In this document: positions 9,537 to 16,343 of the stretch, one piece after another
Layout: the number at the start of each line of letters is the position of its first letter
How positions within the stretch are numbered: position 1 is the first letter of the stretch
Origin: Flavobacterium psychrotolerans
GTDB taxonomy: Bacteria; Bacteroidota; Bacteroidia; Flavobacteriales; Flavobacteriaceae
Length of the DNA stretch: 64,000 bases
Reading direction: 5' to 3'
Assembly: GCF_003097635.1 (NCBI RefSeq)
Contig: NZ_QCZI01000006.1
Coordinates: forward strand, 62,001-126,000
Made by a program: the position numbers and the translations under genes
Notes under the pieces: model-generated
What the model was told of the DNA's origin: nothing
What the model saw: only the letters and a program-made list of their open reading frames with translations
The model's database searches: none

Positions 9537-9610
9537 CAACAGGGGGTGTTTCTATTTCAACATAATTTGTTTAATAGAAACTCAACAAAAAATTTTAAAA
9601 AATATTTTTA
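9537..9610 (+). repeat. CAACAGGGGGTG repeat unit 1
   Basis: Starts CAACAGGGGGTG, continues with a TTTCAAC word and ends in an AAAATTTT/AATATTTTT block. Unit 2 at 9710-9792 has the same order of words, and a partial unit 3 (CAACAGGGAGAGGGGG) is at 9831-9846. Iteron-like spacing is about 173 and 121 bases. Confidence 0.45.
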
Positions 9611-9709
9611 ATTAAATCTTCTTTGAATCATCATATAAAACTCATAATATAGACCAATTCAGGGTCATTAGCATTATTACCTTGTGAATAACAACGTGTG
9701 TGCCTGAAT

Positions 9710-9792
9710 CAACAGGGGGTGCTTTAAAAACGCTTTCAACTCTATTCATACTCAAATAGAACTTAAAGGGAAAATTTTAAAAAATATTTTTT
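9710..9792 (+). repeat. CAACAGGGGGTG repeat unit 2
   Basis: The first 12 bases are identical to unit 1, and the TTTCAAC and AAAATTTTAAAAAATATTTTT blocks recur at similar offsets. Confidence 0.45.
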
Positions 9793-9867
9793 TTAAAGTA
9801 TCATAACTACCCATACGGGGGTGGTTATATCAACAGGGAGAGGGGGCTAACGAGGCAGGGGGGGTTA

Positions 9868-10227
9868 TTATTTTAGATTCCCTTTCAATACAATTTCACC
9901 AAGCTTAACTGCCCAGCGTTCATCATCAAAATTCACCTCAAATCCAGTGCTATATTTTATATGAACATTTTTAACTACATCTAATCCTTTGAATTCACAA
10001 ATAAAAAAAGGGTTTTTTGAACTATAAGCGTGTGTAAATTTCACATAATCAAAATGCTTTAAACTACCATCTTTATTATAAAATCTACTTCTCCAATGGT
10101 CACTAATATCCCGATATTCAAATTTCTTTTCGCCAGTAACCATAACATTAAAAGGTTCTAGTTTTAAGTTGAAGTTTAATATCTTATATTGCTTTAGTTC
10201 GCTTTCTGAGTTAAATTTTACTGCCAT
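9868..10227 (-). CDS. ASCH/PUA-like domain protein
   Basis: Small protein of 119 residues when started at the ATG at 10227. That start avoids a 41-base overlap with hsdR and lies 22 bases after the hsdR stop. The block FNVMVTGEKKFEYRDISDHWRSRFY (approximately residues 28-52) fits the ASCH fold signature of a GxKxxExR core. The later DYVKFTHAY and WAVKLGEIVLKG strands also fit. ASCH domains bind RNA or modified nucleosides and some are amidohydrolases. As the last gene of the hsd cluster it is probably co-transcribed with hsdR and could act on modified bases, which is inference. Confidence 0.55.
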   Translation of the reverse strand: MAVKFNSESELKQYKILNFNLKLEPFNVMVTGEKKFEYRDISDHWRSRFYNKDGSLKHFDYVKFTHAYSSKNPFFICEFKGLDVVKNVHIKYSTGFEVNFDDERWAVKLGEIVLKGNLK

Positions 10228-10249
10228 AATTATTCTTTTAGAATTTTCA

Positions 10250-13132
10250 TTACCCCACAATACCATTAATAAACGTATCAACAAATCCAATTATCCGATT
10301 CAGGATTCTATCACCTAATTTCTTTCTTTCAAGTATGGTTGGTTTATCGCCTTCAATCAATTCCAGTATCTCATCACGCATAGGCTCTCTTTCTGAGAAC
10401 AGGTAGTTTTCAATAAGTTTTTCTGTTTTCTCTGGTGATAGATTTTCGTCTTTTACCAGTTGATTAAATGCTTTCAACTGTTCTTCGTTCCAGTACTTTT
10501 CAAATTCCTGTGGCACATCGTCTGTGTCTTCTATAACGGGAAGATTCTCTTTGATGAATCGCTCTATCAACTCTCGTTTGCTTCTTAAATCGGCTTCGGT
10601 ATTCAGTAGGTTGTATATCTCATTTTCCGCTTTTGAAGTATCACCTTTAGTATTCGCCTTCAATTTGATTAATAGCTGGATAATGTAGTTTACATTAATT
10701 TCGTCACGGTGTATCAATTCCAATTCAAAATCCACATCTTCAAGAATTGAAACCTTTTCTTTTTTGCGTTCTTCAACAACCTTGTCATATAAGTCCAAGT
10801 ATTTGCTTTTATAGTCTTCAAATTGTTGTTCATCCATCTCTAAATCTGACCAATCAAAATCAGCAAATGAATTCATTATGTTTCTTAACCGCATCAAGTC
10901 TCTAAAAGCTTTGATAAATGCCAGTTCATCATCTTCGGTCTGTAATTCGTTTACACTATCTATTGTTGGTGTAAGCTTAACCAATTCCGCATAGGCATCA
11001 TTGAATTTTTGGGTGTAATCTTCATACGGTTTCATTATGATTACATCAATGGCTTCCTTGTTGCTGAATAACGTAATGGCTTCATCCGTGGCATTTTTCA
11101 GGTTACGGAACACTACAATGTTTCCCTGTGATTTCTGTTCATTCAACACCCTGTTTGTTCTGGAATAGGCTTGTATTAATCCGTGGTATTTCAAGTTCTT
11201 ATCAACATACAAAGTGCTTAATGTAGGACTGTCAAATCCAGTCAGGAACATATTCACCACCAACAAAACATCAATCTTACGTTCTTTTACTTTCTTTGAA
11301 ATATCATTGTAATAGTTGTAATAACTCTCGCTGTCCTTGGTCGAGAACTTGGTGTCATACATTTGATTGTAATGACCAATAAACTCATCTAATTTCTCAC
11401 GGCTGTGAGCTTGCAATCCATATAAAGCTCTGGGTGGTTCTTCTACAACAGACAGTTCTTCTGGAATAAAACCGTTGGCATCTGCATCATCTTCATTAGT
11501 TGCATAGCTGAAAATGGTGGCTATTTTTAAATTATGCTCGCCAGCTTCTTTCTTCTTTTGGAAAATATCATAGTATTTGATTAGCGTTTCAACACTTGAT
11601 ACACAAAACATTCCAGTGAATTCTTTGTTATGGGTTTTACGGCTGTGGTTGGCTATGATGTAGTCCGTAATTTTGCCCAATCGGCTAGGGTCTTCCATCA
11701 ATTCCTTGGTGTCGATGTCTTCTACTTCAATGTCAACTGTGGTTTCCCTGTTTGCTTTTTCCCTGTACCGACCTACATATTCTACCGCAAACTTCAACAC
11801 ATTTTCATCTTTGATAGCATCCGTAATCACATATTTATGAAGGCATTCTCCAAACAGTTCCGATGTGGTTCTTCTTCCTAAATCGTTCTTTACTGAATTG
11901 TCTGCAAAAATTGGCGTTCCAGTAAATCCAAACATCTGGATGTTCTTAAAAAACGCTTTGATACGATTATGCGTTTCTCCAAACTGGCTTCTGTGACATT
12001 CGTCAAATATGAACACAATACGTTCATTCTTCAACTTGTCCATTTTGTCCAAATATTGCTTTTTGCTTATGGCTGTATTTAGTTTCTGGATGGTGGTTAC
12101 TATCAACTTGGTGTCGTCTGTAAACTGATTTACCAGTGCTTTGGTATTGTCTGTTCCGTCAATACTTCCTTTGCTGAAACTGTTAAATTCTTTGGTGGTT
12201 TGGTAATCTAAATCTTTCCTGTCCACTACAAACACTACTTTTTTAACCTCTGGCAAATTCATTATGATTTGGCTGGCTTTAAAAGAGGTGAGTGTCTTTC
12301 CTGAACCAGTGGTGTGCCAGATATAACCGTTTTTGGTGCTGTTTTTCACTCGGTCAATCAATGCTTCTACTGCATAAAATTGATAGGGTCTTAGCACCAT
12401 AGGAATTTTATAAGCTTCATTCAAAACGATGTATTTGCATATCATTTTGGATATGTGGCAAGGTTCTAAGAACTCACTTGTAAACCCATTTAGAATGTTG
12501 GTCAAACGTTTATTTTCTTTGTCAGTCCAATAGAACGTTTGTTTGAAGGATTGGTTTCTATTATTAGCGTAATACTTGGTGTTTACACCATTTGAGATTA
12601 CAAATATTTGTATGTATTGGAATAGAGCTGAATTAGAACCAAATGAATGGCGTTGGTAACGGTTGATTTGGTTAAAAGCTTCTTTTAGTTCTAAACCTCT
12701 ACGCTTTAGTTCTATTTGAACCATAGGCAGTCCGTTAATCAACAGGGTAACGTCATAACGGTTTTTGTACTTACCTTCCATACTGACTTGGTGGGTCACT
12801 TGGAACTGGTTCTGACACCAATGCTCGGTGTTCATAAACTCAAAATACAAGTTGTCACCATTATCCCTAACAAGGTGTTGTTTCTCTCTTAGGTTTTTAC
12901 CTTTTTCAAACACAGAACCTTTGGCTAGGATATTCAACACCCTTTCAAATTCAGTTGCCGAAAATTTAGCGTTACCAGCTTTAATTAAAGCCTGACGATT
13001 GTGAATTTCTAATTGGTGTTTAAGGTTTGCAAGAAGTTCGGTTTCGTCTTTTAACTGCACTAAACCATAACCCAACTTTTGGAGCTGTGCTACTAATTGG
13101 TCTTCTAATATTGCTTCGGGTTGTTTAGCCAT
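10250..13132 (-). CDS. hsdR: type I restriction enzyme R subunit
   Basis: Motor and nuclease subunit of a type I restriction enzyme, 960 residues, close to the family norm. The N-terminal nuclease domain has Asp near 127 (RYDVTLL) and the QIELK motif near 139-143. The SF2 motor follows, with Walker A HTTGSGKT near 274, motif II DECHRSQFG near 376 and motif III FGFTGTPIF near 407. A helical C-terminal region binds the methyltransferase. It translocates DNA after HsdM/HsdS recognition of an unmethylated site. The first 12 codons (MAKQPEAILEDQ) are nearly duplicated at the start of the next upstream gene. No frameshift is seen, so restriction should be functional if an S subunit is made. Confidence 0.95.
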   Translation of the reverse strand: MAKQPEAILEDQLVAQLQKLGYGLVQLKDETELLANLKHQLEIHNRQALIKAGNAKFSATEFERVLNILAKGSVFEKGKNLREKQHLVRDNGDNLYFEFMNTEHWCQNQFQVTHQVSMEGKYKNRYDVTLLINGLPMVQIELKRRGLELKEAFNQINRYQRHSFGSNSALFQYIQIFVISNGVNTKYYANNRNQSFKQTFYWTDKENKRLTNILNGFTSEFLEPCHISKMICKYIVLNEAYKIPMVLRPYQFYAVEALIDRVKNSTKNGYIWHTTGSGKTLTSFKASQIIMNLPEVKKVVFVVDRKDLDYQTTKEFNSFSKGSIDGTDNTKALVNQFTDDTKLIVTTIQKLNTAISKKQYLDKMDKLKNERIVFIFDECHRSQFGETHNRIKAFFKNIQMFGFTGTPIFADNSVKNDLGRRTTSELFGECLHKYVITDAIKDENVLKFAVEYVGRYREKANRETTVDIEVEDIDTKELMEDPSRLGKITDYIIANHSRKTHNKEFTGMFCVSSVETLIKYYDIFQKKKEAGEHNLKIATIFSYATNEDDADANGFIPEELSVVEEPPRALYGLQAHSREKLDEFIGHYNQMYDTKFSTKDSESYYNYYNDISKKVKERKIDVLLVVNMFLTGFDSPTLSTLYVDKNLKYHGLIQAYSRTNRVLNEQKSQGNIVVFRNLKNATDEAITLFSNKEAIDVIIMKPYEDYTQKFNDAYAELVKLTPTIDSVNELQTEDDELAFIKAFRDLMRLRNIMNSFADFDWSDLEMDEQQFEDYKSKYLDLYDKVVEERKKEKVSILEDVDFELELIHRDEINVNYIIQLLIKLKANTKGDTSKAENEIYNLLNTEADLRSKRELIERFIKENLPVIEDTDDVPQEFEKYWNEEQLKAFNQLVKDENLSPEKTEKLIENYLFSEREPMRDEILELIEGDKPTILERKKLGDRILNRIIGFVDTFINGIVG

Positions 13133-13141
13133 TATATAAGA

Positions 13142-13864
13142 TTAATAAATTTGCCCATCATTGTATTTAAACATCTTTAACACTTTTTTTAATTTATTGT
13201 CTTTGCAAAACTTGTGAACTGTTTCCCAAGAAAGAAAATGTAAGTCAAAATCTGTTTTACCCTTAAATTTTTTAATGTTTTCTTCTAATGTTGGAATAAG
13301 CCCAATATAATAATTTTGCTTGCAACCATTCAATTTTTTAAAGGCTTTCAACACAATTTTATTCTCTCCTATTTTTCTATCCCTTTCAGACTCTAATAGT
13401 TTAACACCGCCCTTTTCGTTAATTTCTATCCAATTATCAATTAATGATTTCTTTAAATAAAGCTGGGAGAATAAATTTGACCAATAATTTTTAGGTCTTA
13501 TTTTGTGTTCACTATTTATAGGTTCAATGTACTTTCCAAATTCAGTTTCAATGTTCCAGTTTTTTTTATAGGTTTTTACTTTTCCTTCAAAGAACAAAAC
13601 CTTTTTGTCTTCTTTATTTTCATAATGAATAATGATTATCAAATCCGCATCACCAAATCGGGAAAAAGATTGCTCTAGCAGTATGGTATATTTTTTCGGT
13701 TCTCCTACATCAATTGGATATGGCAACTTAATTAACCCAATAAATTCTCTTAAAAGATTTTTATCCTCACCTATATTGAATATCAGTGAATTGATTATTC
13801 CACGTTCAGAATAACCAAATATTTTATTTTGCTCTTCTAATATTGCTTGTGGTTGTTTCGTCAT
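13142..13864 (-). CDS. PD-(D/E)XK-like protein with an HsdR-like N-terminus
   Basis: 240-residue protein of uncertain family. It starts MTKQPQAILEEQ, almost the same as the HsdR start, and the DNA over the first 36 bases differs at only about five positions. Next comes a YSERGIINSLIF block, then GDADLIIIIHYENKEDKKVLFFEGKVK (about 73-100). There an Asp and a Glu-x-Lys on adjacent strands resemble a PD-(D/E)XK nuclease core. It lies 9 bases upstream of hsdR on the same strand, so it is probably in the operon. An accessory nuclease or defence role is inferred; the resemblance at the start probably comes from duplication during insertion. Confidence 0.55.
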   Translation of the reverse strand: MTKQPQAILEEQNKIFGYSERGIINSLIFNIGEDKNLLREFIGLIKLPYPIDVGEPKKYTILLEQSFSRFGDADLIIIIHYENKEDKKVLFFEGKVKTYKKNWNIETEFGKYIEPINSEHKIRPKNYWSNLFSQLYLKKSLIDNWIEINEKGGVKLLESERDRKIGENKIVLKAFKKLNGCKQNYYIGLIPTLEENIKKFKGKTDFDLHFLSWETVHKFCKDNKLKKVLKMFKYNDGQIY

Positions 13865-13976
13865 ATTCTTATAAAATTGTAGATTATGTTATTCTTATCT
13901 GTCTAATAGTCAGTTGATTTCAATTAAAAATATAACATATTGGTCTTTGTAAAATTTGTTAAATAATTATTAACAA

Positions 13977-14085
13977 TTGTTGATAAGTAATAGATTTATT
14001 CCTTATATTTGCACCGAGTTCATTTCTCACTCGAGAAAAGGAAATCGAGAAACGCAAGCCCAGATGCTCTGCGTTTTTTGCTTTT
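13977..14085 (+). ncRNA. candidate small RNA with own promoter and terminator
   Basis: A consensus promoter is present on the plus strand: TTG at 13980-13982, 21 bases, then TATATTTG at 14004-14011. Transcription would start near 14017. A strong intrinsic terminator lies about 35 bases on: AACGCAAGC at 14051-14059 pairs with GCT-C-TGCGTT at 14066-14075 (9 bp, one bulge) and a T run ends at 14079. The roughly 60-nt RNA contains two TCGAGAAA words (14031 and 14045). It runs convergently to the 168-residue gene. The GCCCAGATG word resembles the start of a tRNA-Leu, so a decayed tRNA leader is another reading. Confidence 0.45.
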
Positions 14086-14590
14086 ATAATAGTTCGTCTA
14101 ACTTCCTTTTATATTTTTTAGCAATCTTATCTCTTTGTGCATCTTTCCCTTCCAAATAGTAAGCTGTGAGTAAAAAATAAACGTTTTGGTTTATCTTGGG
14201 TTCAAATACAATAACATATTTTTCATCAACGTCATACAGATAAGTTCTCAATCCTTCTGGTTCTTTCACTGTAAACAGCATCATATTGTTTTTCTTTTTA
14301 CAATCAATATGGTAACGAACCCAATGAAGTCTTTTTGACCTGCTCATTTCAAATTCTCGTTTATTTGTAACTCTGTCAGTGATTACAGTTGTTAGATGTC
14401 TAAATAATGTGTCCATCCCAATAGCACCATCTTTTGGACAAGGAATTACTAGCTTGTTGTTAAAGTGTATTGGTTGTCTGTTTATAAAAGCTTCACTGAA
14501 CACTCCTTTTAATGAAGCCAACCTTTGCGGTTCATTAAGCGAAGCCAAATCAAGAAGCTCATTGTATCTTTTTAGTAAATTTAATGGCAT
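14084..14590 (-). CDS. unknown protein paired with the DUF3800 gene
   Basis: 168 residues, family not recognised with certainty. The C-terminal part has YVIVFEPKINQNVYFLLTAYYL (about 121-142) followed by a basic helix KYKRKLDELL. This strand-strand-helix pattern with TAYYL is reminiscent of small RelE/barnase-like RNase toxins of phage-related genes. That comparison is from memory of the pattern, not from a search. An earlier block has a conserved-looking RLHWVRYHI. The start is 2 bases from the stop of the DUF3800 gene, so the two are almost certainly co-translated. A two-gene toxin or defence unit is possible. Confidence 0.5.
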   Translation of the reverse strand: MPLNLLKRYNELLDLASLNEPQRLASLKGVFSEAFINRQPIHFNNKLVIPCPKDGAIGMDTLFRHLTTVITDRVTNKREFEMSRSKRLHWVRYHIDCKKKNNMMLFTVKEPEGLRTYLYDVDEKYVIVFEPKINQNVYFLLTAYYLEGKDAQRDKIAKKYKRKLDELL

Positions 14591-14592
14591 AA

Positions 14593-15261
14593 CTATCGTA
14601 ATTCGATGAAAAACAAATTCAATTTATCGGAATAATTGGTCTTCAATAGAGCATCATTGCAATGATGTTTTATTTTGTCAATTATTTGAATTTTTGCGAT
14701 ATTTTTCTTTTCATCTTGATTGTGAAGATAGGAGATGGCTCCCATCATAAAATCCGTTACTTGCATTATTATGCTCTCGTGGGAACGAATGTTTTGAACG
14801 TTCCTAAAAACGCCAAATTTGGTATTCAAAACAACTTTTAGTTTGTTTACTTTATAAGCACTCAATGTGTCCTTAATGTCTAAATAGACATTGTAATTGT
14901 ACAAACTGTTGATGTTGTGGTTCAGCAGGTAATAATACATTTTATAATAAAAGTCGTCATAGGATTGTTTGAAAGCATCATTGTTGATTTTTGCTTTTTC
15001 AATGCCTACGGTTCTAAATTGCAAATCTGTGGCAAAAAAGTAATCAACCAAATCCAGATAAAAACGAATTTTTGATTTTGAGACATTAGACCATTTTATC
15101 TCGGCAAAAAAGTGGTGCTTCTTTTTTAATTCATTAATTTTTTCGGTGTGTAATTTGACCTGATTATAGGCTACACTCGTTGACCCTAAAAACATATATT
15201 TTTTATGGTCGTTCTCGATATGGCAACTTTCGTCACAATAGATGTTGAATGTTTTATTCAT
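14593..15261 (-). CDS. DUF3800 family protein
   Basis: 222 residues with the acidic residues expected for DUF3800, an RNase H-like family seen in defence islands and phage regions. These are YCDESCH (8-14), FFAEIKW (about 52-58), the VYLDIKD motif (about 124-130) and QVTDFMMGAISYL (about 168-180). The family is predicted to be a nuclease, but its substrate is unknown. The start ATG comes three bases after a duplicated copy of the hsdS 3' end (15261-15289), so this gene has been placed exactly behind an hsdS tail. The next gene begins 2 bases after its stop. Confidence 0.75.
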   Translation of the reverse strand: MNKTFNIYCDESCHIENDHKKYMFLGSTSVAYNQVKLHTEKINELKKKHHFFAEIKWSNVSKSKIRFYLDLVDYFFATDLQFRTVGIEKAKINNDAFKQSYDDFYYKMYYYLLNHNINSLYNYNVYLDIKDTLSAYKVNKLKVVLNTKFGVFRNVQNIRSHESIIMQVTDFMMGAISYLHNQDEKKNIAKIQIIDKIKHHCNDALLKTNYSDKLNLFFIELR

Positions 15262-15289
15262 AATTTATATAAACATTTGTTGTAATAAT
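15261..15289 (-). repeat. copy of the hsdS 3' end upstream of DUF3800
   Basis: 29 bases identical to 15732-15760, which encode the HsdS C-terminus LLQQMFI and its stop. Immediately beyond it, at 15306-15322, lies a 17-base stretch matching the hsdR 5' end (GGCTAAACAACCTGAAG) except for one base. Confidence 0.85.
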
Positions 15290-15305
15290 TCTTTGTTTTA
15301 AAACA

Positions 15306-15322
15306 CTTCAGGTTGTTTAGCC
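15306..15322 (-). repeat. copy of the hsdR 5' end behind the 136-residue gene
   Basis: GGCTAAACAACCTGAAG on the minus strand, one mismatch to the second through seventh codons of hsdR (near 13114-13130). It contains the stop codon of the 136-residue gene. Confidence 0.65.
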
Positions 15323-15727
15323 TTTAGTTTCCCTTATCTCTATTACCCTTTTTTCTAACAAATTTTTCTTTGTTTCAAGAATTTTAGCTTGGTCATACCA
15401 GCCAAATTCCATAATATAGGCTTTTATATTATTATCGAGAGCTGTAATTTCATTTTCTAAATCAATTATATGATTTTCTATTTCGGCTTGTTCAAGCGAC
15501 AAATTGTTTGATGAAATGACAAAAAAATGATTGTTTTCAACTTCTAATGTTAACCCTTCATAATATCGTTTTTTTATAAAGACAGTTTTGCTAAACATCC
15601 CGTCATTATATGAAATCGTGTCGACAATTATTGTGTCATCTTGAAACCCTTTTTCTAGTAAATCTTCATATTTCAATTTTTGATTTACTAGCTGTTTTAA
15701 TATTTTGGTGTTTTCTGAATTCATCAT
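15317..15727 (-). CDS. unknown coiled-coil protein between hsdS and DUF3800
   Basis: 136 residues; I do not recognise a family. The N-terminal half mixes helix and strand. The C-terminal half (about 82-136) is rich in heptad-like Leu/Ile spacing (LEQAEIENHIIDLENEI and ILETKKNLLEKRVIEI) and probably forms a coiled coil. It has no signal or membrane segment. The start is 8 bases after the hsdS stop. Its own stop lies in a sequence that copies the hsdR 5' end, which in turn is followed by a copy of the hsdS 3' end. It therefore looks like one inserted cassette. An anti-restriction or accessory role is possible but unsupported. Confidence 0.5.
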   Translation of the reverse strand: MMNSENTKILKQLVNQKLKYEDLLEKGFQDDTIIVDTISYNDGMFSKTVFIKKRYYEGLTLEVENNHFFVISSNNLSLEQAEIENHIIDLENEITALDNNIKAYIMEFGWYDQAKILETKKNLLEKRVIEIRETKG

Positions 15728-15731
15728 ACTC

Positions 15732-15760
15732 TAATTTATATAAACATTTGTTGTAATAAT
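15732..15760 (-). repeat. genuine hsdS 3' end, copy of the 29-bp repeat
   Basis: Encodes the last residues of HsdS and the stop; identical to 15261-15289. Confidence 0.85.
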
Positions 15761-16284
15761 CCTTTTTTCCAGACCCCTGTATTTGCTATTTGCGATTGAC
15801 AATGATTTATTTTTTCATCAATTACCATTAGAAAATTAGCGATTTTGGTTTGTTCTTCTATACAAGGCAAATCTATATCTAACAATGCTAATTGACTTGA
15901 ATATAGATGGACAACTGAAATGCCCTGAGCAAGATTTGCAATATCTTTTTTCTTTTTATTGTTCAAATAATAAGATAGAAAAATTCCATTATTTTCTGTT
16001 TTAATGATGTTTAAGTCACTTCCTAAAGCGACCCCTGATTTTATAACGCAAGATGCTTTTGCAATATCAATTTGTGTTTCACCAGAAGCAGGAATAATTA
16101 CATCATTTGCTTCACTAAAAACTAAATTTTCATACTTGCTATTTGTTCTTGATTTAATTTCGTCAATTACTTCACCATAATAAGTGTATAATTCTCCATA
16201 TCTAATACATTCAAATTCTCCATTTTCTGTAATATCACTTTTTGATATTCCTTTTCCTTTTGAAAAAGTAGCAATTTCCCCCAA
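15736..16284 (-). CDS. hsdS: type I specificity subunit, second half (out of frame)
   Basis: Second target-recognition domain and C-terminal conserved helix of HsdS, ending EEQTKIANFL plus KKGLLQQMFI. The open frame continues upstream of the listed TTG to the AG repeat: before it one reads YFKDDNGNEYPKW and KKLGEIATF. This is the same layout as the start of the first half (FKDKNGNDYPEW and KKLGDIAKF). With 13 AG units this frame is not joined to the first half and no good start codon is visible, so it is probably silent at present. Loss of one repeat, or gain of two, fuses both halves into 424 residues. Confidence 0.85.
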   Translation of the reverse strand: MGEIATFSKGKGISKSDITENGEFECIRYGELYTYYGEVIDEIKSRTNSKYENLVFSEANDVIIPASGETQIDIAKASCVIKSGVALGSDLNIIKTENNGIFLSYYLNNKKKKDIANLAQGISVVHLYSSQLALLDIDLPCIEEQTKIANFLMVIDEKINHCQSQIANTGVWKKGLLQQMFI

Positions 16285-16343
16285 TTTCTTAGTTGTCCAT
16301 TTTGGATATTCATTCCCATTATCATCTTTAAAGTAACTATAGG

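Larger units (their letters stand above)
8991..9867. other. long AT-rich gap with several repeat families
   Basis: Nearly 0.9 kb without a credible gene. It contains degenerate repeat copy B (9075-9126) and a 15-bp perfect direct repeat GGTGTCGCTTCGCTC (9179-9193 and 9277-9291). Three CAACAGGG-type units occur at 9537, 9710 and 9831, the first two followed by similar AT-rich blocks ending in AAAATTTTAAAAAATATTTTT. An inverted partner of the G-run lies at 9497-9506. This could be an origin of replication or transfer for the island, or debris from rearrangement. Confidence 0.45.

Noticed and set aside
9537..9846. CRISPR array for the CAACAGGG repeats
   Set aside because: Only three imperfect units with long unequal spacing, and no cas genes nearby.
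14051..14075. tRNA-Leu-like word GCCCAGATG
   Set aside because: No anticodon arm, T arm or matching acceptor end follows, so it is not a tRNA gene; a remnant remains possible and is noted under the small-RNA entry.
13977..14159. 60-residue plus-strand open frame across the small-RNA region
   Set aside because: It begins in the promoter region, reads through a strong terminator and then runs antisense to the 168-residue gene; composition is unlike a protein.
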